Of a DNA stretch of 33,408 nucleotides, positions 15,684 through 21,351 are shown piece by piece. The translations under genes and the position numbers were made by a program. The DNA is from a bacterium (lineage in GTDB: Bacteria > Patescibacteriota > Minisyncoccia > Phycocordibacterales > JABMNX01): positions 1 to 33,408 of the forward strand of contig NZBM01000005.1 in NCBI GenBank assembly GCA_002687905.1, written 5' to 3'. The notes beneath the pieces were generated by a model. That model saw only the letters and a program-made list of their open reading frames with translations, made no database searches and was not told the DNA's origin. Every line of letters begins with the position of its first letter. Within the stretch, counting starts at the first letter, position 1.

Positions 15684-15814
15684 GGTGGGATTCGAAAGAC
15701 GGACCCAGCACCTAACGCGTTAGGTGCTGGGGAGTCCGGGCAGGAGCCACTTATCAAAAACCTTACGATATATCGTAAGGTTTTTGGTTTAGTGACCTGA
15801 CGCCGAGTCCCCCG
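15684..15814 (+). mobile_element. Target-mimicking structured element, copy B (after tRNA-Ser)
   Basis: The outer stem GGGATTC (15687-15693) pairs with GAGTCCC (15805-15811). Inside are GAAAGAC, hairpin 1 (GGACCCAGCACCTAA...TTAGGTGCTGGG), GAGTCCGGGCAGGAGCCACTT, hairpin 2 (AAAAACCTTACGATATATCG and its complement) and TTTAGTGACCTGACGCC. The left edge GGTGGGATTCGAA is an inverted copy of the tRNA-Ser 3' end (TTCGAGTCCCACC) with one difference. The right edge CGAGTCCC is a direct copy. B and C differ at only about 7 of 110 core positions. The right side forms the C-terminal coding end of the minus-strand gene 15763-16011. Confidence 0.8.
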
Positions 15815-16011
15815 ACCACCTGCCCGGCCAGTGGACAGACCTCCGTTGGTACTTTCGAGCCGGCAAGGCACTGATTTGCCTTCGGTTCGGCCAGAACGGC
15901 TCTCGCGTAGAGCTCCCAGTCCGCCTTGCAACTAGGGTACACCACCTCGATCCCTGCGATCGCTCTGCTCGAGACCAAGAGAATGGCCAACAAAATGCCA
16001 AGAGTTCTCAT
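15763..16011 (-). CDS. Small secreted protein, 3' end replaced by element B
   Basis: 82 aa with a strong signal peptide (MRTLGILLAILLVSSRAIAG) and a short mature region with three cysteines (YPSCKADW, NQCLAG, TEVCPL). Support: a near-consensus promoter (TTGACT, 16 nt, TATACT), an AAAGG ribosome site 8 nt before the ATG, and the signal peptide itself. From about residue 70 the frame runs into element B and stops inside its palindrome (KPYDIS), so the native C-terminus was probably lost. Codon composition is richer in G+C than the core genes, suggesting transfer. Family not recognised. Confidence 0.6.
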   Translation of the reverse strand: MRTLGILLAILLVSSRAIAGIEVVYPSCKADWELYARAVLAEPKANQCLAGSKVPTEVCPLAGQVVGGLGVRSLNQKPYDIS

Positions 16012-16046
16012 AGCTCAAACCTTTCTGTTTGAATTCAACTGCTGAA

Positions 16047-16074
16047 AGTATAACATTAATATAGTAAAAGTCAA
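16047..16074 (-). promoter_or_regulatory. Promoter of the small secreted protein gene
   Basis: Minus strand TTGACT (16069-16074), 16-nt spacer, TATACT (16047-16052), about 35 nt before the ATG at 16011. One of the closest to consensus in the window. Confidence 0.65.
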
Positions 16075-16103
16075 GTAAAAGCTTTAAAAATGGCTCTATT
16101 CTG

Positions 16104-16110
16104 CTACAAT
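16104..16110 (+). promoter_or_regulatory. Original tRNA-Val promoter, now split from the tRNA
   Basis: An extended -10, TGC-TACAAT (about 16102-16110), lies 10 nt before a copy of the tRNA-Val 5' end (GGGCGGTTAGC, 16121-16131). That is the position expected for a tRNA promoter. The real tRNA body now begins at 16430, beyond the GIY-YIG cassette, so the tRNA is presumably made from a longer precursor. Confidence 0.5.
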
Positions 16111-16120
16111 CTCCCCTATT

Positions 16121-16440
16121 GGGCGGTTAGCCCCTCACCCAGAAATGGATTTGAGCTATGTATTACGTGTATCTTTTAAAAAGTAAGAAAGACGAGAGTT
16201 TGTATATTGGATATACTAACGATCTCAAAAGGCGTTTTGAAGAACATAACAACGGGGAAAACAAATCCACTAAATTCAAAACTCCTTTTGAGCTCGTATA
16301 CTATGAATCGTATAGAGCTCGGTCAGACGCTAAGATACGTGAGCAGGCGTTGAAAAAACACGCACAAGCATACACGACTCTTAAGCAAAGAATAGCCAAT
16401 AGTCTGACCTAACCCATTTCTGGGTAGAGGGGCGGTTAGC
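16121..16440 (+). mobile_element. GIY-YIG mini-cassette inserted in the tRNA-Val 5' end
   Basis: An 11-bp direct repeat GGGCGGTTAGC, the tRNA-Val 5' end, is at 16121-16131 and 16430-16440. Just inside are inverted repeats: CCCCTCACCCAGAAATGG (16131-16148) and CCATTTCTGGGTAGAGGGG (16414-16432), which match except for one base change and one extra base. Between them is only one gene, the GIY-YIG protein. The roughly 300-bp unit therefore has single-gene mobile element architecture with target duplication and an intact downstream tRNA. Confidence 0.8.
16158..16412 (+). CDS. GIY-YIG nuclease domain protein (UPF0213/YhbQ-like)
   Basis: 84 aa, consisting of a stand-alone GIY-YIG domain. GIY strand MYYVYLLKS, YIG strand SLYIGYT near residue 20, the catalytic-Arg helix NDLKRRFEEHN near residue 30, and the family helix with Glu, KIREQALKKH, near residue 65. 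These single-domain proteins may cut or nick DNA, but the physiological role of the UPF0213 group is not settled. Here the gene is the only cargo between inverted repeats that split a tRNA-Val promoter from its tRNA, which points to a selfish homing-like role. It lacks an obvious ribosome site and would be transcribed from the tRNA promoter. Confidence 0.88.
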   Translation: MYYVYLLKSKKDESLYIGYTNDLKRRFEEHNNGENKSTKFKTPFELVYYESYRARSDAKIREQALKKHAQAYTTLKQRIANSLT

Positions 16441-16503
16441 TCAGTTGGTTAGAGCGCATCATTGACGTTGATGAGGTCACAGATTCGAATTCTGTATCGC
16501 CCA
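16430..16503 (+). tRNA. tRNA-Val (anticodon GAC)
   Basis: GGGCGGT acceptor pairs with ATCGCCC, D arm GCTC/GAGC, anticodon loop TTGACGT (GAC), T arm ACAGA-TTCGAAT-TCTGT, discriminator A at 16503. No CCA is encoded. The next base but one is the A of the tsaD ATG, so the tRNA and the tsaD coding sequence are separated by a single nucleotide. Confidence 0.95.
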
Positions 16504-16504
16504 C

Positions 16505-17671
16505 ATGAAAATATTAGCTATAGAAACATCGTGCGATGAGACAGCAGTCAGTCTGATAGAAACAGATGGCACTAATTTTAGTGTTCTTGGTGATTCTCTG
16601 TTTTCCCAAGTAGAGATGCATAAAGAATACGGAGGAGTTTACCCAAATGTGGCAAAGCGCGAGCATGCAAGAAACTTGACCCCTCTTCTTCTAAAAACGC
16701 TTAAGGAAGCAAATTTGTTTAATGAGTCAGAGGAAAACCAACTATCTAAAGAATTAGTTGATGAACTAAAGGAGACCTTATCTCGTGAGCCAGAATTATT
16801 TATTCACCTAGTAAGTTTCCTATCAAAGACTGAAAAGCCAGAGATTGATGTAATAGCCGTTACAAGTGGCCCCGGACTTGAACCGGCACTTTGGGTTGGT
16901 ATTAATTTCTCAAAAGCTCTATCTAGAGTATGGGAACTACCTCTTGTTCCTGTTAATCATATGGAAGGACATATCATCTCTTCTCTTCTTACACAGCAAA
17001 ATGAGAAATCATACGATATATCGTATGATTTGTTTCCTTCAATTGCTCTTCTTATTTCAGGCGGACACACTGAACTTGTATTAGTGGGTAGTATTGGAGA
17101 CCACGTAGTAATTGGAGAGACAAGAGATGACGCAGTTGGTGAAGCCTTTGATAAAGTCGCACGCATGATGGACCTCGGCTACCCTGGAGGACCTGAAATA
17201 TCAAAGCTTGCCGAAAGTGCACGAGAAGAAAATCTAGAACAAAAGTATCAGCTTCCCCGCCCTATGATCCACGGTGAAAATTTTGATTTTTCGTTTTCCG
17301 GACTCAAGACTGCAGTGCTCTACCTCCTAAAAGAAATAGGCAAGCCAACTGATGAAGATAAAAAGATAATTGCACGAGAGTTTGAAGACGCCGCTACCGA
17401 AGTGCTTATTTCAAAAACAAGAAAGGCTGTGGAAGAGCACGGAGCCCAGTCTGTAATAGTGGGAGGAGGTGTCTCTGCAAATAAAAATATAAGAAAAGAA
17501 TTTGATAAATTAGAAGATATAAAAATCTATATTCCCGATACCAAGCTCTCAACCGACAATGCAATTATGATTGCCGCTGCTGCATATTTTAAGCTCAAAT
17601 CAGGCGCTGCCTTACCGGATCCAGATGAGATAGTCGCTGATGGAAATCTGGCTCTTTATCCCTTAAATTAA
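16505..17671 (+). CDS. tsaD: tRNA N6-adenosine threonylcarbamoyltransferase TsaD
   Basis: A 388-aa ASKHA-fold enzyme transferring threonylcarbamoyl to A37 of ANN-decoding tRNAs (t6A). The N-terminus MKILAIETSCDETAVSLIE fixes the start. Metal-site histidines are in KREHARN (residue 57) and NHMEGHI (residue 153). Nucleotide motifs are VTSGPGL, SGGHTELVL near 182 and VGGGVSANK near 321. It is longer than E. coli TsaD (337), partly from an acidic insert (about residues 78-115). A second insert, QQNEKSYDISYDLF, is encoded by a 26-bp perfect palindrome. The start codon follows the tRNA-Val 3' end by 1 nt. Confidence 0.95.
   Translation: MKILAIETSCDETAVSLIETDGTNFSVLGDSLFSQVEMHKEYGGVYPNVAKREHARNLTPLLLKTLKEANLFNESEENQLSKELVDELKETLSREPELFIHLVSFLSKTEKPEIDVIAVTSGPGLEPALWVGINFSKALSRVWELPLVPVNHMEGHIISSLLTQQNEKSYDISYDLFPSIALLISGGHTELVLVGSIGDHVVIGETRDDAVGEAFDKVARMMDLGYPGGPEISKLAESAREENLEQKYQLPRPMIHGENFDFSFSGLKTAVLYLLKEIGKPTDEDKKIIAREFEDAATEVLISKTRKAVEEHGAQSVIVGGGVSANKNIRKEFDKLEDIKIYIPDTKLSTDNAIMIAAAAYFKLKSGAALPDPDEIVADGNLALYPLN
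17006..17031 (+). repeat. 26-bp perfect palindrome in frame inside tsaD
   Basis: AAATCATACGATA followed by its exact reverse complement, on codon boundaries, encoding KSYDISYD. Its centre TACGATATATCGTA is the same as the centre of hairpin 2 in elements B and C. The insert sits between the NHMEGHI and SGGHTEL motifs, a surface position where an insertion could be tolerated. Confidence 0.9.
17085..17090 (+). other. No feature (palindromic signal not present here)
   Basis: This short stretch inside tsaD holds nothing beyond coding sequence; the valS -10 box is listed separately at its own position. Confidence 0.05.
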
Positions 17672-17684
17672 GGCGTTTTTGTGC

Positions 17685-17690
17685 TAATAT
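17685..17690 (+). promoter_or_regulatory. Extended -10 of valS, leaderless arrangement
   Basis: TGC-TAATAT ends 7 nt before the valS ATG at 17698, placing the transcription start at about the start codon. It overlaps the short gap after tsaD. Confidence 0.5.
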
Positions 17691-17697
17691 AGCGCCT

Positions 17698-19881
17698 ATG
17701 GACGAGAAGTTTCTTAAACCATACGACCCAAAGGAAACGGAAGATAAGATTTACAAAAAGTGGGAAGATAGCGGTTTTTTTAATCCAGATAATTGCGTAA
17801 AAGCTGGTATTTGCGATGAAGATGCCGAGCCTTTTTCAATAGTACTTCCCCCACCAAATGTGACCGGTACTCTTCATATGGGACACGCCGCCATGCTTGC
17901 GGTTGAAGATATAATTGTCAGGTTTAATCGTATGCGGGGCAAAAAGACTCTCTGGCTTCCCGGAACTGATTCCGCAGCTATTGCCACACAGTCAAAAGTT
18001 GAGGGTGAGATTTATAAGAAAGAGAAAAAGACCAGATATGATCTTGGTCGAGAAGAACTTTTAAAAAGAGTAAAGGCCTTCACTGATGAGAGTGAGTCAA
18101 CAATCTTAAATCAACTTAAAAAGATGGGGTCTTCGCTTGATTGGTCAAGATATGCCTACACGCTAGATGAAAAAAGATACCACGCAGTTATGACTGCTTT
18201 TGTAAATATGTATGAAGCGGGATTAATTTACCGTGGAGCTCGCATTGTTAACTGGGATCCAGAACTTCAGACTACAGTATCTGATGACGAAGTTGTAAGA
18301 AAAGAAACTCAAGGAAAATTCTACTACCTAAAGTACGGCCCATTTACTATAGGAACTGCGCGACCGGAGACAAAATTTGGAGACAAATACGTCGTGATGC
18401 ACCCTGACGACAAACGCTACAGTGAGTACAAGCACGGAGAAGAGTTGGGGCTTGAGTGGATAAACGGCCCTATTGTGGCAACTGTCATAAAAGACGATGC
18501 GACTGACATGGAATTTGGAACCGGAGTGATGACTATTACCCCGTGGCACGATCTTACTGACTTTGAAATAGCCGAGAGGCACAACCTAGATAAAGAGCAG
18601 ATAATTGACGAGAAAGGAAAGCTTCTTAAAATTGCTGGAGAATTTGAAGGAATGCACATCAAAAAAGCGCGCGCCTTGATAGTGGAGAAACTCGATAAAA
18701 AAGGTCTCGTTGAGAAAATAGATGAAAACCATGAACATAGCCTTGCAACTAACAGTCGAGGAGGAGGTGTTATTGAGCCACAGATAAAGGAGCAGTGGTT
18801 TGTTGATGTAGACAAAGAATTTAAGATTGAAAACTCAAAAATAGCCGGCATAGACTCCGGAAGCTCTATAAACCTTAAAAACCTGATGAAAACAGTGGTT
18901 GAAAGCGGTCAAATTGAAATACTCCCGGAGCATTTCAAAAAGACTTATTATCACTGGATCGATAATCTACGTCCGTGGTGTATCAGCAGGCAAATTTGGT
19001 TTGGACACCGTATTCCAGTTTGGTATAAAGACGACGAGGTATATGTTGGAACTGAAGCGCCTTCAGAAGAAGGTTGGCAACAAGACGAAGACACGCTTGA
19101 TACATGGTTTTCATCCGGACTCTGGACATTCTCAACCCTTGGCTGGCCAGAGAAAACAGAAGACTTAGAAATATATCATCCAACTAACGTGCTTGAGACG
19201 GGGTATGACATTCTATTTTTCTGGGTTGCAAGAATGATTTTGATGGGCGGATTTCATCTGGGAGACATTCCATTTAAAACAGTCTACCTTCACGGATTAG
19301 TGCGAGATGAGAAAGGAAGAAAAATGAGCAAATCAATCGGAAACATTATTGACCCTCTTGATATGGTTGAGAAATATGGGGGGGACGCCACTCGCCTATC
19401 TCTTATCATAGGAGCGGCTCCTGGAAATGATCTAAAGCTTTCTGAAAATAAAATTAAGGGACACAAACACTTTGCAAATAAGATATGGAATATCTCAAGG
19501 TTTGTACTTTCAAATATTGATGGAGCTGATTTATCCGAAAAGCCAAAACTAAGTGATAAAGACGAAGAGATACTGCACGAGCTTAATAACACCGTTAAGG
19601 GTGTCACGGACAATATTGAAAAGTACAGACTAGACCTTGCTGCTGATGAGGCTTATCAATACATATGGCACGGCTTCGCTGATGTTATAATTGAAGAGTC
19701 AAAAGAAATATTAAGTGGAGATGATAAGGAGGCTAAACTGGCAAGACAGTGGGTCCTTAAGGAAATACTTATAACTAGCCTAAAACTTCTACATCCTTTT
19801 ATGCCGTACGTTACTGAAGAAATTTGGTCTTCATTTGAAGAAAAAGATTTACTTATGGTTTCTCCTTGGCCAACAAACTAA
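17698..19881 (+). CDS. valS: Valyl-tRNA synthetase (short form)
   Basis: A 727-aa class Ia synthetase charging tRNA-Val. The HIGH motif appears as PPPNVTGTLHMGHA near residue 53 and KMSKS as GRKMSKSIGN near residue 541. The editing domain (CP1) lies between, with TARPET near 221. The C-terminal anticodon-binding helical domain ends with LLHPFMPYVTEEIWSSF. Typical ValRS is 860-950 aa; this one stops right after the anticodon domain, so the C-terminal coiled-coil arm that grips tRNA-Val is absent. It is near its cognate tRNA-Val (GAC). It is immediately followed (0 nt) by the PrsW-like gene. Confidence 0.95.
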   Translation: MDEKFLKPYDPKETEDKIYKKWEDSGFFNPDNCVKAGICDEDAEPFSIVLPPPNVTGTLHMGHAAMLAVEDIIVRFNRMRGKKTLWLPGTDSAAIATQSKVEGEIYKKEKKTRYDLGREELLKRVKAFTDESESTILNQLKKMGSSLDWSRYAYTLDEKRYHAVMTAFVNMYEAGLIYRGARIVNWDPELQTTVSDDEVVRKETQGKFYYLKYGPFTIGTARPETKFGDKYVVMHPDDKRYSEYKHGEELGLEWINGPIVATVIKDDATDMEFGTGVMTITPWHDLTDFEIAERHNLDKEQIIDEKGKLLKIAGEFEGMHIKKARALIVEKLDKKGLVEKIDENHEHSLATNSRGGGVIEPQIKEQWFVDVDKEFKIENSKIAGIDSGSSINLKNLMKTVVESGQIEILPEHFKKTYYHWIDNLRPWCISRQIWFGHRIPVWYKDDEVYVGTEAPSEEGWQQDEDTLDTWFSSGLWTFSTLGWPEKTEDLEIYHPTNVLETGYDILFFWVARMILMGGFHLGDIPFKTVYLHGLVRDEKGRKMSKSIGNIIDPLDMVEKYGGDATRLSLIIGAAPGNDLKLSENKIKGHKHFANKIWNISRFVLSNIDGADLSEKPKLSDKDEEILHELNNTVKGVTDNIEKYRLDLAADEAYQYIWHGFADVIIEESKEILSGDDKEAKLARQWVLKEILITSLKLLHPFMPYVTEEIWSSFEEKDLLMVSPWPTN

Positions 19882-20589
19882 ATGATATCAGCACAAACAC
19901 TGTTCTTTGCCCTACTTGGCGGCGTATTACCCGCTCTTTTATGGCTTTGGTTTTGGCTTAAAGAAGACAGGCGTCCGGAGCCAAGAAGTCTAATATTACT
20001 CACTTTTATAGTCGGAATGGTAGTGGTGCCTCTTGTAATACCTCCACAGAAGTTTTTTCTCACATATTTTAGTGGAACAATTCTAATTGTAATATGGGCT
20101 GCTATTGAAGAGTTGTTTAAATACTTTGGAGCACATCTTGCTGTTTTGAGACGCAGAGCTATGAATGAGCCGATAGACGCAATGATTTATATGATTACTA
20201 TTGCCCTTGGTTTTGCGGCGATTGAGAACACTCTTTTCCTTTTAAACCCTTTATCAGATGGGGCGATAATTGAAGGAATTCTAACGGGAAATCTACGCTT
20301 CTTTGGCGCAACTCTTCTTCATGTTCTCGCATCAGCCACAATTGGTGCTGCTATTGCTCTTTCTTTTTACAAGGCGCCGCATATAAAAAGACGCTTTCTT
20401 TGGATTGGTATTGTCCTAGCGATTGCTTTGCATGCGGTTTTCAACTTATTTATAATTAACAGCAAAGGAGAAAGTATTCTTTTTGTCTTTCTTGGTGTAT
20501 GGCTTGGAGCAATACTGTTGATACTCTTCTTTGAGAAAATTAAAAGAATTAGAAAACCAAATTTTCGCTTCATAAGGCAAAGAAAATAA
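19882..20589 (+). CDS. PrsW-family intramembrane metalloprotease
   Basis: A 235-aa polytopic membrane protein with about seven to eight helices. Family motifs: EELFKYFGAH near residue 72 (the EExxK-type motif), AAIENTLFL near 110, HVLASATIGA near 142 and LHAVFNLF near 185. The conserved Glu and His pairs match the PrsW/CAAX-like glutamic-type intramembrane protease clan. In Bacillus, PrsW cleaves an anti-sigma factor; the target here is unknown. It directly abuts valS and precedes hsp20 by 1 nt, so the three genes are probably one transcript. Confidence 0.83.
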   Translation: MISAQTLFFALLGGVLPALLWLWFWLKEDRRPEPRSLILLTFIVGMVVVPLVIPPQKFFLTYFSGTILIVIWAAIEELFKYFGAHLAVLRRRAMNEPIDAMIYMITIALGFAAIENTLFLLNPLSDGAIIEGILTGNLRFFGATLLHVLASATIGAAIALSFYKAPHIKRRFLWIGIVLAIALHAVFNLFIINSKGESILFVFLGVWLGAILLILFFEKIKRIRKPNFRFIRQRK

Positions 20590-20590
20590 T

Positions 20591-21106
20591 ATGGCAGGAT
20601 CAAAAAGATCATTTTTTGAAAGACTAACGGGCACAGTGGCTCTTGATGATTACGAAGACTCTTTTGAGGAGGAGACAGTACCAACCAGACCATCAGCTCC
20701 CGCTGCAGCTCTAAAATCTGTTCAGGTTGAAGAGGAGGCTCCAAAACAAGCTGCAGAGCTAGAAGTTGAAGGAGACGAAGGACAACTGTCGGTTGATGTG
20801 TATCAAACCTCAGAGAACATATTGATTAGAGCTGTTGTTGCCGGAGTAAGACCAGACCATCTAGATGTATCAATAACGAGAGATATGATAACCATTCGCG
20901 GGAAGCGCGAAGAGCATAAGGAAGTAAATGAAGATGATTATTTCTACCGCGAGCTTTACTGGGGCTCTTTTTCAAGAACAATACTTCTACCACAAGAGGT
21001 TGAAGTAGAAGGAGCCGAGGCAAAGGAAAAGCACGGAGTGCTCACTATAAAACTTCCTAAGATTGATAAGGATAGGCAAACTAAACTGAAGGTTAAGTCT
21101 AACTAG
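20591..21106 (+). CDS. Hsp20/alpha-crystallin small heat-shock protein
   Basis: 171 aa: a disordered acidic N-terminal arm (residues 1-72, Glu/Ala/Pro-rich) and an alpha-crystallin domain at about 72-165. The domain starts SVDVYQTSENILIRAVVAGV and contains ITIRGKREEH, FYRELYWGSFSRTILLP and HGVLTIKLPK. A C-terminal I-x-I motif is not evident. It is an ATP-independent holdase for unfolding proteins. It is the last gene of the valS operon, followed by a strong terminator. Confidence 0.92.
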   Translation: MAGSKRSFFERLTGTVALDDYEDSFEEETVPTRPSAPAAALKSVQVEEEAPKQAAELEVEGDEGQLSVDVYQTSENILIRAVVAGVRPDHLDVSITRDMITIRGKREEHKEVNEDDYFYRELYWGSFSRTILLPQEVEVEGAEAKEKHGVLTIKLPKIDKDRQTKLKVKSN

Positions 21107-21107
21107 A

Positions 21108-21133
21108 AAAAAACACCTAGCTGGGTGTTTTTT
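21108..21133 (+). terminator. Terminator after hsp20
   Basis: AAAAAACACC-TAGCTG-GGTGTTTTTT, a 10-bp stem with a T run, a few bases after the hsp20 stop. Confidence 0.88.
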
Positions 21134-21161
21134 GCTTTTTCTCTGTGCTAAAGTCCTCATA

Positions 21162-21183
21162 TTGTCCCTGTAGTTCAATGCCT
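21162..21183 (+). pseudogene. 5' fragment of tRNA-Arg
   Basis: GTCCCTGTAGTTCAATG matches the intact tRNA-Arg (CTTCCCGTAGTTCAATGG) through the D arm, then breaks off 20 nt before the intact tRNA. An extended -10-like TGC-TAAAGT lies about 9 nt upstream, so the promoter seems to belong to this fragment. Confidence 0.6.
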
Positions 21184-21280
21184 TCTGTACATAGGTCTTC
21201 CCGTAGTTCAATGGATAGAACAGACCCCTCCTAAGGGTCAGATGTAGGTTCGATTCCTACCGGGAAGACCTATGTACAGA
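21184..21280. repeat. 20-bp perfect inverted repeat enclosing tRNA-Arg
   Basis: TCTGTACATAGGTCTTCCCG (21184-21203) and its exact reverse complement (21261-21280). The inner 7 bp are the tRNA acceptor stem; the outer 13 bp extend it, so the precursor has a 20-bp helix with only the discriminator region as continuation. Confidence 0.93.
21197..21268 (+). tRNA. tRNA-Arg (anticodon CCU)
   Basis: Acceptor CTTCCCG/CGGGAAG, D arm GTTC/GAAC, anticodon loop CTCCTAA (CCT, reads AGG), T arm GTAGG-TTCGATT-CCTAC, discriminator A. CCA is not encoded. It is flanked by fragments of the same tRNA on both sides. Confidence 0.95.
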
Positions 21281-21290
21281 AACAGAACGT

Positions 21291-21316
21291 TAAAACATTC
21301 TCCCAGAATGTTTTAA
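21291..21316. repeat. 12-bp-stem hairpin after tRNA-Arg
   Basis: TTAAAACATTCT-CCC-AGAATGTTTTAA, between tRNA-Arg and the 3' tRNA fragment; could act as a weak terminator. Confidence 0.75.
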
Positions 21317-21322
21317 TCGCTC

Positions 21323-21349
21323 GGGTCAGATGTAGGTTCGATTCCTACG
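21323..21349 (+). pseudogene. 3' fragment of tRNA-Arg
   Basis: GGGTCAGATGTAGGTTCGATTCCTAC repeats 26 nt of the intact tRNA-Arg (3' anticodon-stem strand through T arm). The acceptor is missing, replaced 3 nt later by the terminal inverted repeat of the 887-bp element. Confidence 0.85.
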
Positions 21350-21351
21350 TG

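Noticed and set aside
15707-15726. ACCTAAC/GTTAGGT in hairpin 1 of element B resembles integron attC core sites (RYYYAAC/GTTRRRY).
   Set aside because: The two motifs are only 2 nt apart in the hairpin tip, whereas attC has them at the outer ends of a long imperfect palindrome; copy C already breaks the motif (ACCTAAT), and no integrase is present.
15687-15811. Elements A-C as known self-cleaving ribozymes.
   Set aside because: Hammerhead (CUGAUGA/GAAA), twister and other consensus cores that I can recall are absent. A covariance search would be needed to exclude a described RNA class fully.
17085-17090. A regulatory signal at this position inside tsaD.
   Set aside because: Nothing but coding sequence is here; the low-confidence feature entry with these coordinates should be ignored. 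The valS -10 box is at 17685-17690.
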